The notes under the pieces are model-generated. The model saw nothing but the letters and a program-made list of their open reading frames with translations, made no database searches and had not been told where the DNA came from. The position numbers were made by a program, and so were the translations under genes. A stretch of 64,000 nt of DNA, taken from assembly GCA_945879625.1 (NCBI GenBank), contig CAMCVA010000006.1:62001-126000 (forward strand), written 5' to 3'. Of the stretch, positions 34,738-45,204 are shown one piece after another (within the stretch, counting starts at the first letter, position 1; each line of letters starts with the position of its first letter). The stretch comes from Flavobacterium psychrophilum. GTDB taxonomy: Bacteria; Bacteroidota; Bacteroidia; Flavobacteriales; Flavobacteriaceae.

Positions 34738-35148
34738 ATGTTTTTGAAGAAACCCCTTAGCTTGCTCCTTGCATTTTTCTTGCTGCTTTCCCAATTTGGG
34801 TTTGCCTTTCAGGTGCACTATTGTGGCGATTCAATCGCATCGGTACAACTCAAAGCTCTGGCAACTACACAAAATGTGGAGGATGATTGCTGCGGTATTG
34901 TAGAGAAAGAATCGTCCTGTTGCAACGACAAAACCATTCAACTCTCCAAAAAATCGGATACGTTTGTACCCATTCAACACGCAACAACTTCGGCTATTTT
35001 AGTTGTTACAATTCCTACAACAACTAATTGGTATTGGCCATCCTCTTGTTCTTTTGTAACACCATCAATTTCAACTTATTATTGGGAATCGCATGCGCCT
35101 CCTTTGTTTAAGTTGTATTCCCAATTCATTTTTTACGATAAAGTTTAG
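34738..35148 (+). CDS. HYC_CC_PP family secreted protein
   Basis: A signal peptide (LSLLLAFFLLLSQFGFAFQ) is followed by the three elements that name this Bacteroidota family: HYC (HYCGD, residues ~27-31), CC pairs (DDCCG and SSCCND) and a PP motif near the C-terminus (SHAPPLFKLY). The Cys pairs and the following TonB receptor and HMA-domain genes point to copper or another soft metal; this is inference. TACTTTTG at 34726-34733 matches the -7 box but lies only 4 bp before the ATG, so either the mRNA is nearly leaderless or the match is chance. Confidence 0.82.
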   Translation: MFLKKPLSLLLAFFLLLSQFGFAFQVHYCGDSIASVQLKALATTQNVEDDCCGIVEKESSCCNDKTIQLSKKSDTFVPIQHATTSAILVVTIPTTTNWYWPSSCSFVTPSISTYYWESHAPPLFKLYSQFIFYDKV

Positions 35149-35200
35149 GTAAGTTTTTGTTCACGATTTGTGAAAATAGTACTCATCTAAATCTTTTATT

Positions 35201-37213
35201 ATGTATCTCAAAAAAAGCGGTGTTTTGCTGCTCAGTTTGCTTAGCTATGTAGGTTTTGCTCAAGACACCTTGAAAACCATTCAGCTGCAAGCAAACAAAA
35301 AAAGCATCACCAAATCCTTATCAATTACCCTCAATACACAAGTAATGACAAGCAAGGAATTGCTCAAAGCAGCTTGTTGTAACTTGGCCGAGAGCTTCGA
35401 AACCAATCCATCCATTGATGTCAATTTTTCGGATGCCCTTACCGGAACCAAACAAATAAAAATGCTAGGGCTCACCAGTCCCTATTTGCTTATTGCAGCC
35501 GAGAATATTCCCTCTGTACGTGGCGCCTCGCAGGCCTATGGTTTGTCATTTATCCCAGGAACTTGGGTAGAAAGCATCCAGATCACAAAAGGTGCTGGCT
35601 CGGTGGTGAATGGCTTTGAAAGCATCTCGGGTCAAATTAATGCCGAACTGAGTAAGCCCATAAACGAAAAGAAGTTGTTTGTTAATGCGTATAGCTCCAC
35701 CGATGCGCGCTACGAACTCAACACCCATGTTGGCTTCAAACTCAACCCCAAGTGGAGCAGCAGTTTGTTGTTGCACGGCAATACCCGAACCCAACGCAAA
35801 GACATGAATGATGATGGATTTATGGACAATCCCTTGGCCAAACAACTCAATTTGTTGCATCGCTACCAATATTACAATCCCGAAAAAGGCTGGGTGAGTT
35901 TTTTGTCCGTGCAACTCATGCAAGACGAGAAACAATCGGGTCAGATGAATTTTAACCCGCTTACGGATGGTTTAACTACTCGACATTGGGGTGCCGAAAT
36001 CAAAACCGAGCGCGCGGATATTTCTAGCAAAGTGGGGTATATTTTTAAGGACAGACCGTTTCAGAGTATTGGTTTTCAAAATGCATTTACGTCGCATCGG
36101 CAACAATCCTATTTTGGCCTGCGCACCTATAATATTACTCAAAAAAGTTATTACTCTAATGCCGTGTTTAGTTCCATTATTCGCAATACGATGCATAAAT
36201 TTACAACAGGCCTAAACCTCCAATTTGACGAGTATCAGGAAAATTTTGCAGGCACATCTTACCCCAAATCGATACTGGATGTAGGCACTTATTTTGAATA
36301 CACGTTTGATAACGCAGATAATTTTAGTTTGGTTGCGGGCGGCCGTGTAGATATGCATTCGAGTATGGGAACTTTTGTTACTCCCCGTCTTCATGTGCGT
36401 TATAATCCTTGGCCTTTTGGCGTGTTGCGCATTTCGGCAGGACAGGGCAGAAGGTTGGCCGCTGTGTTTGCCGAGAATCAAAATTTGATGGCCAGTTCGC
36501 GTGAGTTTGTGATTGAAAATGGGGGAGGTAATCGCTATGGCTTGCATCCCGAAAAGGCATGGAATTATGGGTTTAGTTTTTTGCAGAAGTTTCGAATTGG
36601 CATCAAAAATGCCGAGATTGGATTTGATGCCTACCGCACCGATTTTCAAAACCAAGTGGTGGTTGATTTGTATCAAGGCCCACAACAAGTGCAGTTTTAT
36701 GATTTGAAAGGAGTCTCATTTGCCAACAGCTTTCAACTCGATTTTAATTTTGAACCGGTGCACCAACTTTACTTTAGAACGGCCTATAAGTATTATGACA
36801 TTCAAACTGATTACCGCTGGGAAAGGAAAGCCAAACCCTTACAGGCCAAGCATCGCCTTTTTGAAAATATTGCATACGAAACACAACCCACATCAAAAGA
36901 TCGGCAATGGAAATTTGATCTCACCTTCAATTGGTTGGGCGCACAATTGCTTCCGTATACCATATCGAATGCGGGCTCAGATCAATTCCCTGCAGAATCA
37001 ACACCGTATACGCTTGCTAATATGCAATGTACCCGTATTTTTGGAAAGCAATTTGAAGTGTATGCAGGCGGTGAGAATTTGACCAATTACCGCCAACCCA
37101 AAGCCATTTTAGGGGCTAATGATCCGTTTGGAGTTGTTTTTGATGCCTCGATTGTATATGCGCCGGTTTTTGGCAGTATGTATTATGCGGGTTTGAGATA
37201 TAAGTTAGATTGA
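35201..37213 (+). CDS. TonB-dependent outer membrane receptor, probably for metal (copper) uptake or sensing
   Basis: This 670-residue protein has a signal peptide (GVLLLSLLSYVGFAQ), a plug domain (residues ~30-150: VMTSKELLKAACCNLAESFETNPSIDV, G.KQIKMLGL.SPYLLIAAENIPSVRG, WVESIQITKGAGSVVNGFESISGQINAEL) and a 22-strand-type beta-barrel ending in SMYYAGLRYKLD. There is no N-terminal carboxypeptidase-like domain. The CC pair in the plug and the neighbours (HYC_CC_PP protein upstream, HMA-domain protein downstream) suggest a copper-related role; substrate is not determinable from sequence. The gene lies 52 bp downstream of the HYC_CC_PP gene. Confidence 0.88.
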   Translation: MYLKKSGVLLLSLLSYVGFAQDTLKTIQLQANKKSITKSLSITLNTQVMTSKELLKAACCNLAESFETNPSIDVNFSDALTGTKQIKMLGLTSPYLLIAAENIPSVRGASQAYGLSFIPGTWVESIQITKGAGSVVNGFESISGQINAELSKPINEKKLFVNAYSSTDARYELNTHVGFKLNPKWSSSLLLHGNTRTQRKDMNDDGFMDNPLAKQLNLLHRYQYYNPEKGWVSFLSVQLMQDEKQSGQMNFNPLTDGLTTRHWGAEIKTERADISSKVGYIFKDRPFQSIGFQNAFTSHRQQSYFGLRTYNITQKSYYSNAVFSSIIRNTMHKFTTGLNLQFDEYQENFAGTSYPKSILDVGTYFEYTFDNADNFSLVAGGRVDMHSSMGTFVTPRLHVRYNPWPFGVLRISAGQGRRLAAVFAENQNLMASSREFVIENGGGNRYGLHPEKAWNYGFSFLQKFRIGIKNAEIGFDAYRTDFQNQVVVDLYQGPQQVQFYDLKGVSFANSFQLDFNFEPVHQLYFRTAYKYYDIQTDYRWERKAKPLQAKHRLFENIAYETQPTSKDRQWKFDLTFNWLGAQLLPYTISNAGSDQFPAESTPYTLANMQCTRIFGKQFEVYAGGENLTNYRQPKAILGANDPFGVVFDASIVYAPVFGSMYYAGLRYKLD

Positions 37214-37220
37214 AAGATTG

Positions 37221-37238
37221 ATCCCGAAGCCTCGGGAT
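37221..37238. repeat. Palindrome ATCCCGA-AGCC-TCGGGAT (dispersed motif)
   Basis: Seven-base arms flank four bases between the TonB receptor and HMA genes. It belongs to the same motif set as 17050-17065, 63766-63781 and 63792-63809. Confidence 0.65.
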
Positions 37239-37266
37239 GAAAATGAAATAAATAAATAATATAGAC

Positions 37267-37608
37267 ATGAAAAAAATAATTCTATTCGCGATCCTTTTGG
37301 GATTTACTGCATTGGCGCAGAGCCAAACAAAAAATAAAAATGCCAAACATACCTTTGAGGTGAATGGCAATTGTGATCAATGCCAAAAGCGCATTCAAAA
37401 AGCGGCTTTTTCGGTTACTGGGGTGAAGATGGCCATGTGGGATATTGAAACCCACCAGATGACGGTGCTTATCAATGAGGAAAAATGTGAATTATTGGCT
37501 GTAAAACAAGCCATAGCCAATGTGGGGCATGACTCTGATGAGGTAAAAGCGCCCGACGAAGTCTATAAAAATTTGCACGGCTGTTGTTTGTATGAACGCA
37601 CTCCTTAA
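37267..37608 (+). CDS. Heavy-metal-associated (HMA) domain protein, periplasmic
   Basis: This 113-residue protein has a signal peptide (KIILFAILLGFTALAQSQ) followed by one HMA fold: HTFEVNGNCDQCQKRIQKAAFSVTGVKMAMWDIETHQMTV and IANVGHDSDEVKA. The metal site is CDQC, a CxxC as in copper chaperones. A second Cys pair (GCCLYE) stands near the C-terminus. It probably binds Cu(I) in the periplasm and completes the gene group that starts at 34738. Confidence 0.88.
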   Translation: MKKIILFAILLGFTALAQSQTKNKNAKHTFEVNGNCDQCQKRIQKAAFSVTGVKMAMWDIETHQMTVLINEEKCELLAVKQAIANVGHDSDEVKAPDEVYKNLHGCCLYERTP

Positions 37609-37691
37609 CCGTTAAGAAAACGATAAACTAATTGAATTGGGTTGTGAGCAATAGGATTTATCCCTATTTTCACGCTCTCAAAAAAACAACT

Positions 37692-38366
37692 ATGACAAAT
37701 TTTGATTGGACGCAATTACTAAACCCTGAATTTTACATTACCATGGAAATTGCAGGCTACCAATTGGGCTTGTACATCGTTTTGTTTATTGTCTTTGCAG
37801 AAACGGGTTTGTTTGCCGGTTTCTTTTTACCAGGGGATAGCCTATTGTTTTTGTCGGGAATTTATTGTGCGAGTTTGGTGCAAAATGTGGTAACTATCGA
37901 CAATGATATCATCAATGTAATTCTACTGGCTTCGTCGGTTGCTGTAGCCGGAATTTTGGGGAATATGGTAGGGTATTGGTTTGGTGCCAAAAGCGGGTAT
38001 TACCTATTTAAGAAAGAAGACACGTTTTGGTTCAAGAAAAAATACCTGGTGCAGTCCAAAGATTTTTTTGAAAAATATGGTGGAAAAGCTATTATTTTCG
38101 CTCGTTTTTTACCCATATTTAGAACGTTTGCTCCCATCGTAGCCGGAATTGTCACCATGGACAAAAAGAAATTTATGTTCTTCAACATCGTGAGTTCGTT
38201 CTTGTGGTCGTTTGTGCTAATCTTTTCCGGGCATTATTTATATGGCGTTTTCTTAGAAAAAGGAATTAATCTGAAGGAGCACATTGAGCTCATCGTGATT
38301 GTTATCATACTTATTTCGACTTTGCCTGTTATCCTGAAATTAGTCAAAAAGAAAGTGAAATTATAA
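37692..38366 (+). CDS. DedA family membrane protein
   Basis: The protein starts at MTNFDWTQLLNPEFY (224 residues); the in-frame extension upstream looks non-coding and includes promoter-like sequence. Typical DedA features are FAETGLFAGFFLPGDSLLF, GNMVGYWFGAKSGYYLF, FFEKYGGKAIIFARFLPIFRTFAPIVAGI and the hydrophobic C-terminus. DedA proteins are now thought to move lipid carriers such as undecaprenyl phosphate across the membrane. It is convergent with groEL and shares a bidirectional terminator. Confidence 0.92.
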   Translation: MTNFDWTQLLNPEFYITMEIAGYQLGLYIVLFIVFAETGLFAGFFLPGDSLLFLSGIYCASLVQNVVTIDNDIINVILLASSVAVAGILGNMVGYWFGAKSGYYLFKKEDTFWFKKKYLVQSKDFFEKYGGKAIIFARFLPIFRTFAPIVAGIVTMDKKKFMFFNIVSSFLWSFVLIFSGHYLYGVFLEKGINLKEHIELIVIVIILISTLPVILKLVKKKVKL

Positions 38367-38370
38367 AAAC

Positions 38371-38400
38371 AAAAATCCCGTCTACTGACGGGATTTTTTT
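38371..38400. terminator. Bidirectional terminator between dedA and groEL
   Basis: AAATCCCGTC pairs with GACGGGATTT around TACT, with A and T runs on both sides. The genes converge here. Confidence 0.92.
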
Positions 38401-38421
38401 ATTCTAGGAAGTTCAGAAAGA

Positions 38422-40065
<1,644 letters not shown>

Positions 40066-40080
40066 TTACTAAATTTAAAA

Positions 40081-40356
40081 TTAAATGATTGCTAAAATAT
40101 CGTCTTCCCGCATAATTAGGTAGTCGGTTCCGTCGAGTTTCAATTCGGTACCTGCGTATTTGCCATACAAAACGGTATCGCCCACTTTTACCGTCATGGT
40201 ATGGTCTTTTTTGCCATTGCCTACAGCAACAACTGTTCCTTTTTGTGGTTTTTCTTTTGCAGTATCGGGTATAAAAATCCCAGATGCAGTTTGAGTTTCG
40301 GCTGCTACAGGTTCAATGAGCACGCGATCTGAAAGGGGTTTAATTTGTAATGCCAT
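40081..40356 (-). CDS. groES: Co-chaperonin GroES
   Basis: This 91-residue protein contains [13 protein letters not shown], the mobile loop region [24 protein letters not shown] and [29 protein letters not shown]. It caps GroEL. No CIRCE element was found in the 130 bp upstream, so heat control must use another route. The gene is first in the groES-groEL operon. Confidence 0.98.
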   Translation of the reverse strand: MALQIKPLSDRVLIEPVAAETQTASGIFIPDTAKEKPQKGTVVAVGNGKKDHTMTVKVGDTVLYGKYAGTELKLDGTDYLIMREDDILAII

Positions 40357-40440
40357 AATAAAATTAATTTGGTTACTTGTTTATCGTACTCACTACTTGT
40401 CACAAATTGTGCCAAGGGAGGTAAACTGACAATTTTGCTT

Positions 40441-40474
40441 AAAAAAAATGCCAGCATTGTCAGGCTGGCATTTG
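40441..40474 (-). terminator. Terminator after secG
   Basis: AAATGCCAGC pairs with GCTGGCATTT around an 8-nt loop; the minus strand continues into eight T. It lies 17 bp past the secG stop. Confidence 0.9.
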
Positions 40475-40490
40475 TGTATGTGATTCGGTT

Positions 40491-40856
40491 TTATTTTTGA
40501 GCTGGCGCAGCCGGAGTAACAGGTGCTGGCGCAGCAGGTGCAACAGGTGCAGCTGCTTTTGGCGCAGCAGTTTTTGGTGCATTTGCATCAATTTTATCCA
40601 TGATTTTAGAATCATTATCGCTTAATGAACCGGTAAAGCTTAGGCTAGATAACAAGATCAATAGAATTAAAATCGCAGCCAACGTCCAAGTACTTTTGTC
40701 TAAAAAGTCAGTTGTTTTTTGAACGCCACCCATCATTTGTGATCCGCCTAATGACGAAGACAAACCGCCTCCTTTAGGGTTTTGTACCATAATGACAATG
40801 ATTAATAAAAAACAAACGATAGTGATTAAAACTAAAAAAATCGAAAATGTATTCAT
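40491..40856 (-). CDS. secG: Preprotein translocase subunit SecG
   Basis: This 121-residue protein has two membrane segments (residues ~5-25 IFLVLITIVCFLLIIVIMVQNPKGGGL and ~55-72 LAAILILLILLSSLSF) joined by SSSLGGSQMMGGVQKTTDFLDKSTW, the SecG signature. The C-terminal ~45 residues are a low-complexity Ala/Pro tail, usual in Bacteroidota SecG. SecG assists SecYE in protein export. It lies 13 bp after the upstream TPR-like gene. Confidence 0.95.
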   Translation of the reverse strand: MNTFSIFLVLITIVCFLLIIVIMVQNPKGGGLSSSLGGSQMMGGVQKTTDFLDKSTWTLAAILILLILLSSLSFTGSLSDNDSKIMDKIDANAPKTAAPKAAAPVAPAAPAPVTPAAPAQK

Positions 40857-40869
40857 GACGTACTCGTGT

Positions 40870-41688
40870 TTATTGTAATTCTTTTATTTGTAAAATTCGG
40901 TCTGCAAAGAAACTACTTTTTTCTGGATATTTCAAAATTAATATTTCATACGCTTGGATCGCTTTTTGGTATTTTTTTTGCTCCAAGTAGACCTTGGCCA
41001 AGGTTTCGGTCATCAAAAACGAAGGGTCTTCTGGTTTTTCAACTGCTTGAATTAAAATTTCCTTTTGTGGATTGACGGGTGGTATTTTTGGGTTTAACTC
41101 AATAAATTTATCTATCAGGCCCAACTTTGAATCTAAGTTTGCAGAACCAGTGGCGTGTTCTTCCCGAACGATCGGCTGAATTTTTGTCAGTTGCAACCAT
41201 TCCTGAAATGAATGTTTTTCGTTAGCTAAAAATCCCAACGGAGAACCAATTGCAATTGACTCTGGTTTGGTTTCGCTTTCCGTTTGTAGGGGATTCACCT
41301 TGGGCTCAGCAGTTGCAATCGAGGTGAGTATCGAACTTTCTAAGGTGTTTTCTTTAATGGTAAGCGTCGGAATTACTTCTTCGCTGTCTTTTACATCAAT
41401 AGCCAACAATTCAGCTGCTTTTTGGTCAAACAGTTGCCGTTGAACTGCTGTAAAGGTGTTCGAGGTAATAAAATCAAACAGTACCGCCCGATCAGTAGAA
41501 CAGGCCGCAGTGTTTTTGAGTTGTTGGTTGTATTTAAAACTGCTTTGGTTGTAGAGGCCTTTCAAGTACAAGGCGCGGGCACTCTGAAAATACGGAAATT
41601 CCTGTACAATTTGCTCCAAGGATTCGGTATGCTTGTCTTGAACAGCATTCGGCTTGTTGAGTAAATAGGAAAATTCAGTTGCGTTCAC
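40870..41688 (-). CDS. TPR-like protein of unknown function
   Basis: This 272-residue soluble protein has an N-terminal helical part (LNKPNAVQDKHTESLEQIVQEFPYFQSARALYLKGLY) and a C-terminal tetratricopeptide-like pair (SFLMTETLAKVYLEQKKYQKAIQAYEILILKYPEKSSFFADRI). The middle is an acidic, variable linker. Proteins of this layout are conserved upstream of secG in Flavobacteriia but have no assigned function. It lies in the lptE-secG gene run and may act in envelope biogenesis; this is inference from context. Confidence 0.7.
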   Translation of the reverse strand: MNATEFSYLLNKPNAVQDKHTESLEQIVQEFPYFQSARALYLKGLYNQSSFKYNQQLKNTAACSTDRAVLFDFITSNTFTAVQRQLFDQKAAELLAIDVKDSEEVIPTLTIKENTLESSILTSIATAEPKVNPLQTESETKPESIAIGSPLGFLANEKHSFQEWLQLTKIQPIVREEHATGSANLDSKLGLIDKFIELNPKIPPVNPQKEILIQAVEKPEDPSFLMTETLAKVYLEQKKYQKAIQAYEILILKYPEKSSFFADRILQIKELQ

Positions 41689-41703
41689 AGGGTTTGGGTT
41701 AGA

Positions 41704-42210
41704 TTACCATTTTGCCAACGACTCATTAAAGACGTCTTGGGTAATGCGTTCAAAAATTTCATCCAAGCCCGAACTCAATTTAGAGCCCACCAATTGGTCC
41801 GTTCCGGCATAATCATAGAAAAACGAAAACCGTTTCTCAAAATTATCGCTCTCTTTGTTTTTATTGGTAAAGCGCACATTAACCGAAATAGTCAATCGAT
41901 TTTGCGCGGCGCGTTGGTCGGCGGTGGCTGTAGTCGGGCTAATGCGGTAATCGACAATTTCTCCTTCATATACCAAATCGGCTCCCGAACTGCTGAGGTT
42001 TAAACTGGTTTGATTTTGAATCAGATTTTGCAAACGTTGGGTAAAGGTGCGCTCTATTCCGGGCTCAATCAAAGCGGCATTGTTTTGAAAATAATTAACC
42101 TGAAAGGTGCTGGCATCAATTTTACCGGTACCCGTAAAATTATATACCGAGCAGCTGTTGCTGATCGAAATAAGCAGGAACAATCCAATACAAGTAAGGC
42201 TAAATTTCAT
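41704..42210 (-). CDS. lptE: LPS assembly lipoprotein LptE-like
   Basis: The start at 42210 gives MKFSLTCIGLFLLISISNSCSVYNF, a lipoprotein signal with lipobox SNSC; a further in-frame ATG at 42261 is possible. The mature part has FTGTGKIDASTFQVNYFQNNA..IEPGIERTFTQRLQNLIQNQTSLNL...ADLVYEGEIVDYRISP and NVRFTN, the LptE family of Bacteroidota (LptE plugs LptD and delivers LPS to the outer leaflet). It lies between the sigma-54 activator and the TPR-like gene. Confidence 0.85.
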   Translation of the reverse strand: MKFSLTCIGLFLLISISNSCSVYNFTGTGKIDASTFQVNYFQNNAALIEPGIERTFTQRLQNLIQNQTSLNLSSSGADLVYEGEIVDYRISPTTATADQRAAQNRLTISVNVRFTNKNKESDNFEKRFSFFYDYAGTDQLVGSKLSSGLDEIFERITQDVFNESLAKW

Positions 42211-42277
42211 TTTATGGATTAAAAAGTCAAAGATATTCTTTTTCGGCTTAGTTGTTTTCATAAATTCAATGGGACAA

Positions 42278-43534
42278 TTACAAATCAAATTGCTTGATTT
42301 TACGGTACAAGGTGCGTTCTGAAATGCCCAATTCATCGGCAGCAGCCTTCCGTTTGCCTTTGTTTTTTTCTAACGATTTTTTGATGAGCTCTATTTCTTT
42401 TTGTTCGAGCTTGAGTACTTCTTCCTCTTCGATGGTTTCGGCCAGCAGATAATTGTCGTCGGTATCGTCAAAATGAGACGTGCTGTTTTGCTTCGCCATT
42501 ACTTCTGTTCTAGGCGATTCTTCAAAACTAATTTCACTCTCAACCGATTGACTTCCGTATATTTTTTGAATTAAGTTGGGGTTGATGTCTTGTGCTTTTG
42601 ACGCTCCATTTTTTATCAATTCTAGGGTGAGTTTTTTCAAATCATTCAAGTCGCTTTTCATATCAAAAAGTACCTTATATAATATATCGCGCTCGGTGCT
42701 GAAATCACTTTCCGATTTTTTATCTCGAATCACAGAGGGCAAATTGGATCCTTCTTGGGGCAAATAGGAGAGTAAAATTGCACCGCTAATATCGCGCTGG
42801 GTTTCCAATACCGACAGTTGTTCGGCCACATTGCGCAGCTGACGAATGTTTCCGGCCCAACGAAATTTTTGCAACACCGACACGGCGTGCTCGTCTAGTT
42901 TGAGGGGTGGCATTTTGTATTTGTGGGCAAAATCGGCGGCAAATTTCCGAAACAACAAATGAATATCGTCTTTGCGTTCCCGCAAGGGAGGCAGCAATAT
43001 TTCGACGGTGCTCAATCGGTAATACAAATCTTCTCGAAATTTTCCTTTGGCAATCGCATCGAGCAAATTCACGTTGGTGGCCGCCACAATGCGCACATTG
43101 GTTTTTTGTACTTGCGATGATCCTACCTTAATAAATTCCCCGTTTTCTAGTACACGCAACAAACGCACTTGGGTGGTGAGTGGCAATTCGCCCACTTCGT
43201 CCAAGAAAATGGTTCCGCCGTTGGCCACTTCAAAATAGCCTTCGCGGGTATTGGTGGCGCCCGTAAACGATCCTTTTTCGTGGCCAAATAATTCGCTGTC
43301 AATCGTGCCTTCGGGAATGGCTCCGCAGTTTACCGCGATATATTTGCCGTGTTTGCGGTGGGACAACGAATGGATGATCTTCGGAATGTTTTCTTTTCCA
43401 ACCCCGCTTTCGCCTGACACCAACACACTAATATCGGTAGGGGCTACCTGGATTGCTTTTTCTATGGCGCGGTTGAGTTTTGGATCGTTTCCAATAATTT
43501 CAAATCGTTGCTTGATGGCCTGAACACTTTCCAT
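42278..43534 (-). CDS. Sigma-54-dependent transcriptional activator without receiver domain
   Basis: This 418-residue protein has an AAA+ activator domain from residue ~12 (Walker A GESGVGKE, FGHEKGSFTGA, Walker B GGTIFLDEVGEL, second region VRLLRVLENGEF.KVGS, FREDLYYRL). It lacks an N-terminal phospho-receiver. A Fis-type helix-turn-helix forms the C-terminus (IELIKKSLEKNKGKRKAAADELGISERTLYRKIKQF). The sigma-54 contact loop reads GSFTGA instead of the common GAFTGA. In Flavobacteriia this gene sits beside lptE and miaB. It should act on sigma-54 (RpoN) promoters, and without a receiver its control is likely through amount or ligand rather than phosphorylation. Confidence 0.9.
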   Translation of the reverse strand: MESVQAIKQRFEIIGNDPKLNRAIEKAIQVAPTDISVLVSGESGVGKENIPKIIHSLSHRKHGKYIAVNCGAIPEGTIDSELFGHEKGSFTGATNTREGYFEVANGGTIFLDEVGELPLTTQVRLLRVLENGEFIKVGSSQVQKTNVRIVAATNVNLLDAIAKGKFREDLYYRLSTVEILLPPLRERKDDIHLLFRKFAADFAHKYKMPPLKLDEHAVSVLQKFRWAGNIRQLRNVAEQLSVLETQRDISGAILLSYLPQEGSNLPSVIRDKKSESDFSTERDILYKVLFDMKSDLNDLKKLTLELIKNGASKAQDINPNLIQKIYGSQSVESEISFEESPRTEVMAKQNSTSHFDDTDDNYLLAETIEEEEVLKLEQKEIELIKKSLEKNKGKRKAAADELGISERTLYRKIKQFDL

Positions 43535-43544
43535 AATCCGTTTT

Positions 43545-44993
43545 TTAGTTCATTGAGGAATAATCAACCGCTTTGCCTAGTAGGGTTCCGCTGGTGCAAG
43601 CGGTAATTTGCACGTGTACAAACTCCCCAACTTGGTAGTTTTCTTTGGGAAAAACTACTACCAAATTTTGTGAATTGCGTCCCGCCCAATCGGCTGCTGA
43701 TTTTTTGGATTCTTTTTCGATCAACACTTCTACTGTTTTGCCTACAAACTCCTGGGTTCTGAACGCGCTGTGGGTGCGTTGTAAATCGACAATTTCTTGT
43801 AAGCGGCGCAATTTGGTTTCTTCGGGCACGTCGTCTTCCATTTTTCTGCCTGCCAAAGTTCCTGGTCGTTCTGAATAGGCATACATATACCCAAAGCTGT
43901 ATTTCACTTCGTCCATCAAACTCAGCGTATCTTGGTGATCGGCTTCGGTTTCTGAAGGGAATCCAGAAATCATATCTTGGGTGATGCTGCAATTGGGAAT
44001 GATTTCGTGTATTTTGGCTATCAAATTCAGGTATTGTTCACGTGTATGCAAGCGATTCATTTCTTTCAAAATGCGGTCGCTGCCCGACTGAACCGGCAGG
44101 TGAATGTGCTTGCAAATATTAGGATATTGGGCAATTATATGCAAAACGGGTTCGTGCATGTCCTGCGGATTCGAAGTCGAAAAACGCACCCGCATCTTCG
44201 GGAATGTAGTGGCTACCAATGCTAGCAAATGGTCAAAAGTAACCGCAGTTGCTTTTTGCATGTCACTGGCTTTGTCAAAATCTTTTTTTAATCCGCCGCC
44301 ATACCACAAATAACTGTCTACGTTTTGACCCAATAAGGTAATTTCTTTGTAACCCGTCTCCCAAAGTTGTTTAATTTCGGCCAAGATACTTTGCGGTTCC
44401 CGGCTGCGTTCGCGTCCGCGGGTAAAGGGCACCACGCAAAAGGTGCACATGTTGTCACAGCCTCGCGTGATGGATACAAAAGCCGAAACACCATTGGTAT
44501 TGAGCCGCACCGGGGAGATGTCGCCGTAGGTTTCTTCTTTAGAAAGCAGCACATTTATCGCGTCTCTGCCGTCTTCTACTTCTTGTAATAAGTTGGGTAA
44601 ATCTTTGTAGGCGTCGGGGCCTACAACCAGGTCTACTATTTTTTCTTCTTCTAAAAATTGATTCTTTAATCGCTCGGCCATGCAGCCCAATACGCCCACT
44701 TTCATGCCCGGATTTACGGTGCGTTTCACCGCATTGTATTTTTCCAAGCGCTTGCGCACGGTTTGTTCGGCCTTGTCGCGTATGGAGCAGGTGTTCACCA
44801 AAACCAAATCGGCTTCCTCCATAATTTGAGTGGTGTTGTATCCGTTATCAGACAAAATCGAAGCGACGATTTCGCTGTCCGAAAAATTCATGGCACAGCC
44901 GTAACTTTCTATGTATAGCTTTTTGGTGTTGTGCGCTTTGGCAGGCAACACAAATTGAGTACCTTGTTTGTGTTCTTCTATTGTTTTGTCCAT
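43545..44993 (-). CDS. miaB: tRNA-2-methylthio-N6-dimethylallyladenosine synthase MiaB
   Basis: The start is set at 44993 (MDKTIEEHKQGTQF); a few codons upstream are possible. This ~482-residue radical-SAM enzyme methylthiolates i6A37 in tRNA. Cluster-binding motifs are visible: YGCAMNFSDSEI, VNTCSIRDKAEQ and LGCMAERLK (first [4Fe-4S] cluster), and SITRGCDNMCTFCVVPFTRGRERSR (radical-SAM CxxxCxxC). A TRAM domain forms the C-terminus (VGKTVEVLIE ... GEFVHVQITACTSGTLLGKAV). It is divergent from topA. Confidence 0.96.
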   Translation of the reverse strand: MDKTIEEHKQGTQFVLPAKAHNTKKLYIESYGCAMNFSDSEIVASILSDNGYNTTQIMEEADLVLVNTCSIRDKAEQTVRKRLEKYNAVKRTVNPGMKVGVLGCMAERLKNQFLEEEKIVDLVVGPDAYKDLPNLLQEVEDGRDAINVLLSKEETYGDISPVRLNTNGVSAFVSITRGCDNMCTFCVVPFTRGRERSREPQSILAEIKQLWETGYKEITLLGQNVDSYLWYGGGLKKDFDKASDMQKATAVTFDHLLALVATTFPKMRVRFSTSNPQDMHEPVLHIIAQYPNICKHIHLPVQSGSDRILKEMNRLHTREQYLNLIAKIHEIIPNCSITQDMISGFPSETEADHQDTLSLMDEVKYSFGYMYAYSERPGTLAGRKMEDDVPEETKLRRLQEIVDLQRTHSAFRTQEFVGKTVEVLIEKESKKSAADWAGRNSQNLVVVFPKENYQVGEFVHVQITACTSGTLLGKAVDYSSMN

Positions 44994-45155
44994 GGGTAAT
45001 GTAAACATCATTCAATCCGTACGCAAATATAATGCAATTCACGTAATTCTGACAAGTTGTCAGTCAATCAAGCGGTCAATTTTCTTAGACACGAACTTGG
45101 TTGTTGGGAATCAATATAAAATAGGAGCAGTTGTGTCTATTTTTTGGGGTTGGAA

Positions 45156-45184
45156 TTGCTGTTTGAAAAAAACTACTACTTTTG
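45156..45184 (+). promoter_or_regulatory. Promoter of topA (TTG-N18-TACTTTTG)
   Basis: TTG at 45156-45158 and TACTTTTG at 45177-45184 are separated by 18 nt, an exact fit to the Bacteroidota primary-sigma pattern. The ATG of topA is 20 bp downstream, which supports the start chosen for that gene. Confidence 0.75.
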
Positions 45185-45204
45185 CGGCTCAAACAAATCC
45201 AAAG

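Noticed and set aside
37632-37691. Upstream ATG of the DedA gene
   Set aside because: The added residues have no family similarity and the stretch looks like promoter sequence; ATG 37692 fits the family.
40357-40490. CIRCE heat-shock operator before groES
   Set aside because: I looked for TTAGCACTC-N9-GAGTGCTAA and did not find it.
44968-45204. N-terminal extension of topA by 79 residues
   Set aside because: The promoter TTG-N18-TACTTTTG lies within it, and the conserved N-terminus begins at MAKNLVIVESPAKAKT.
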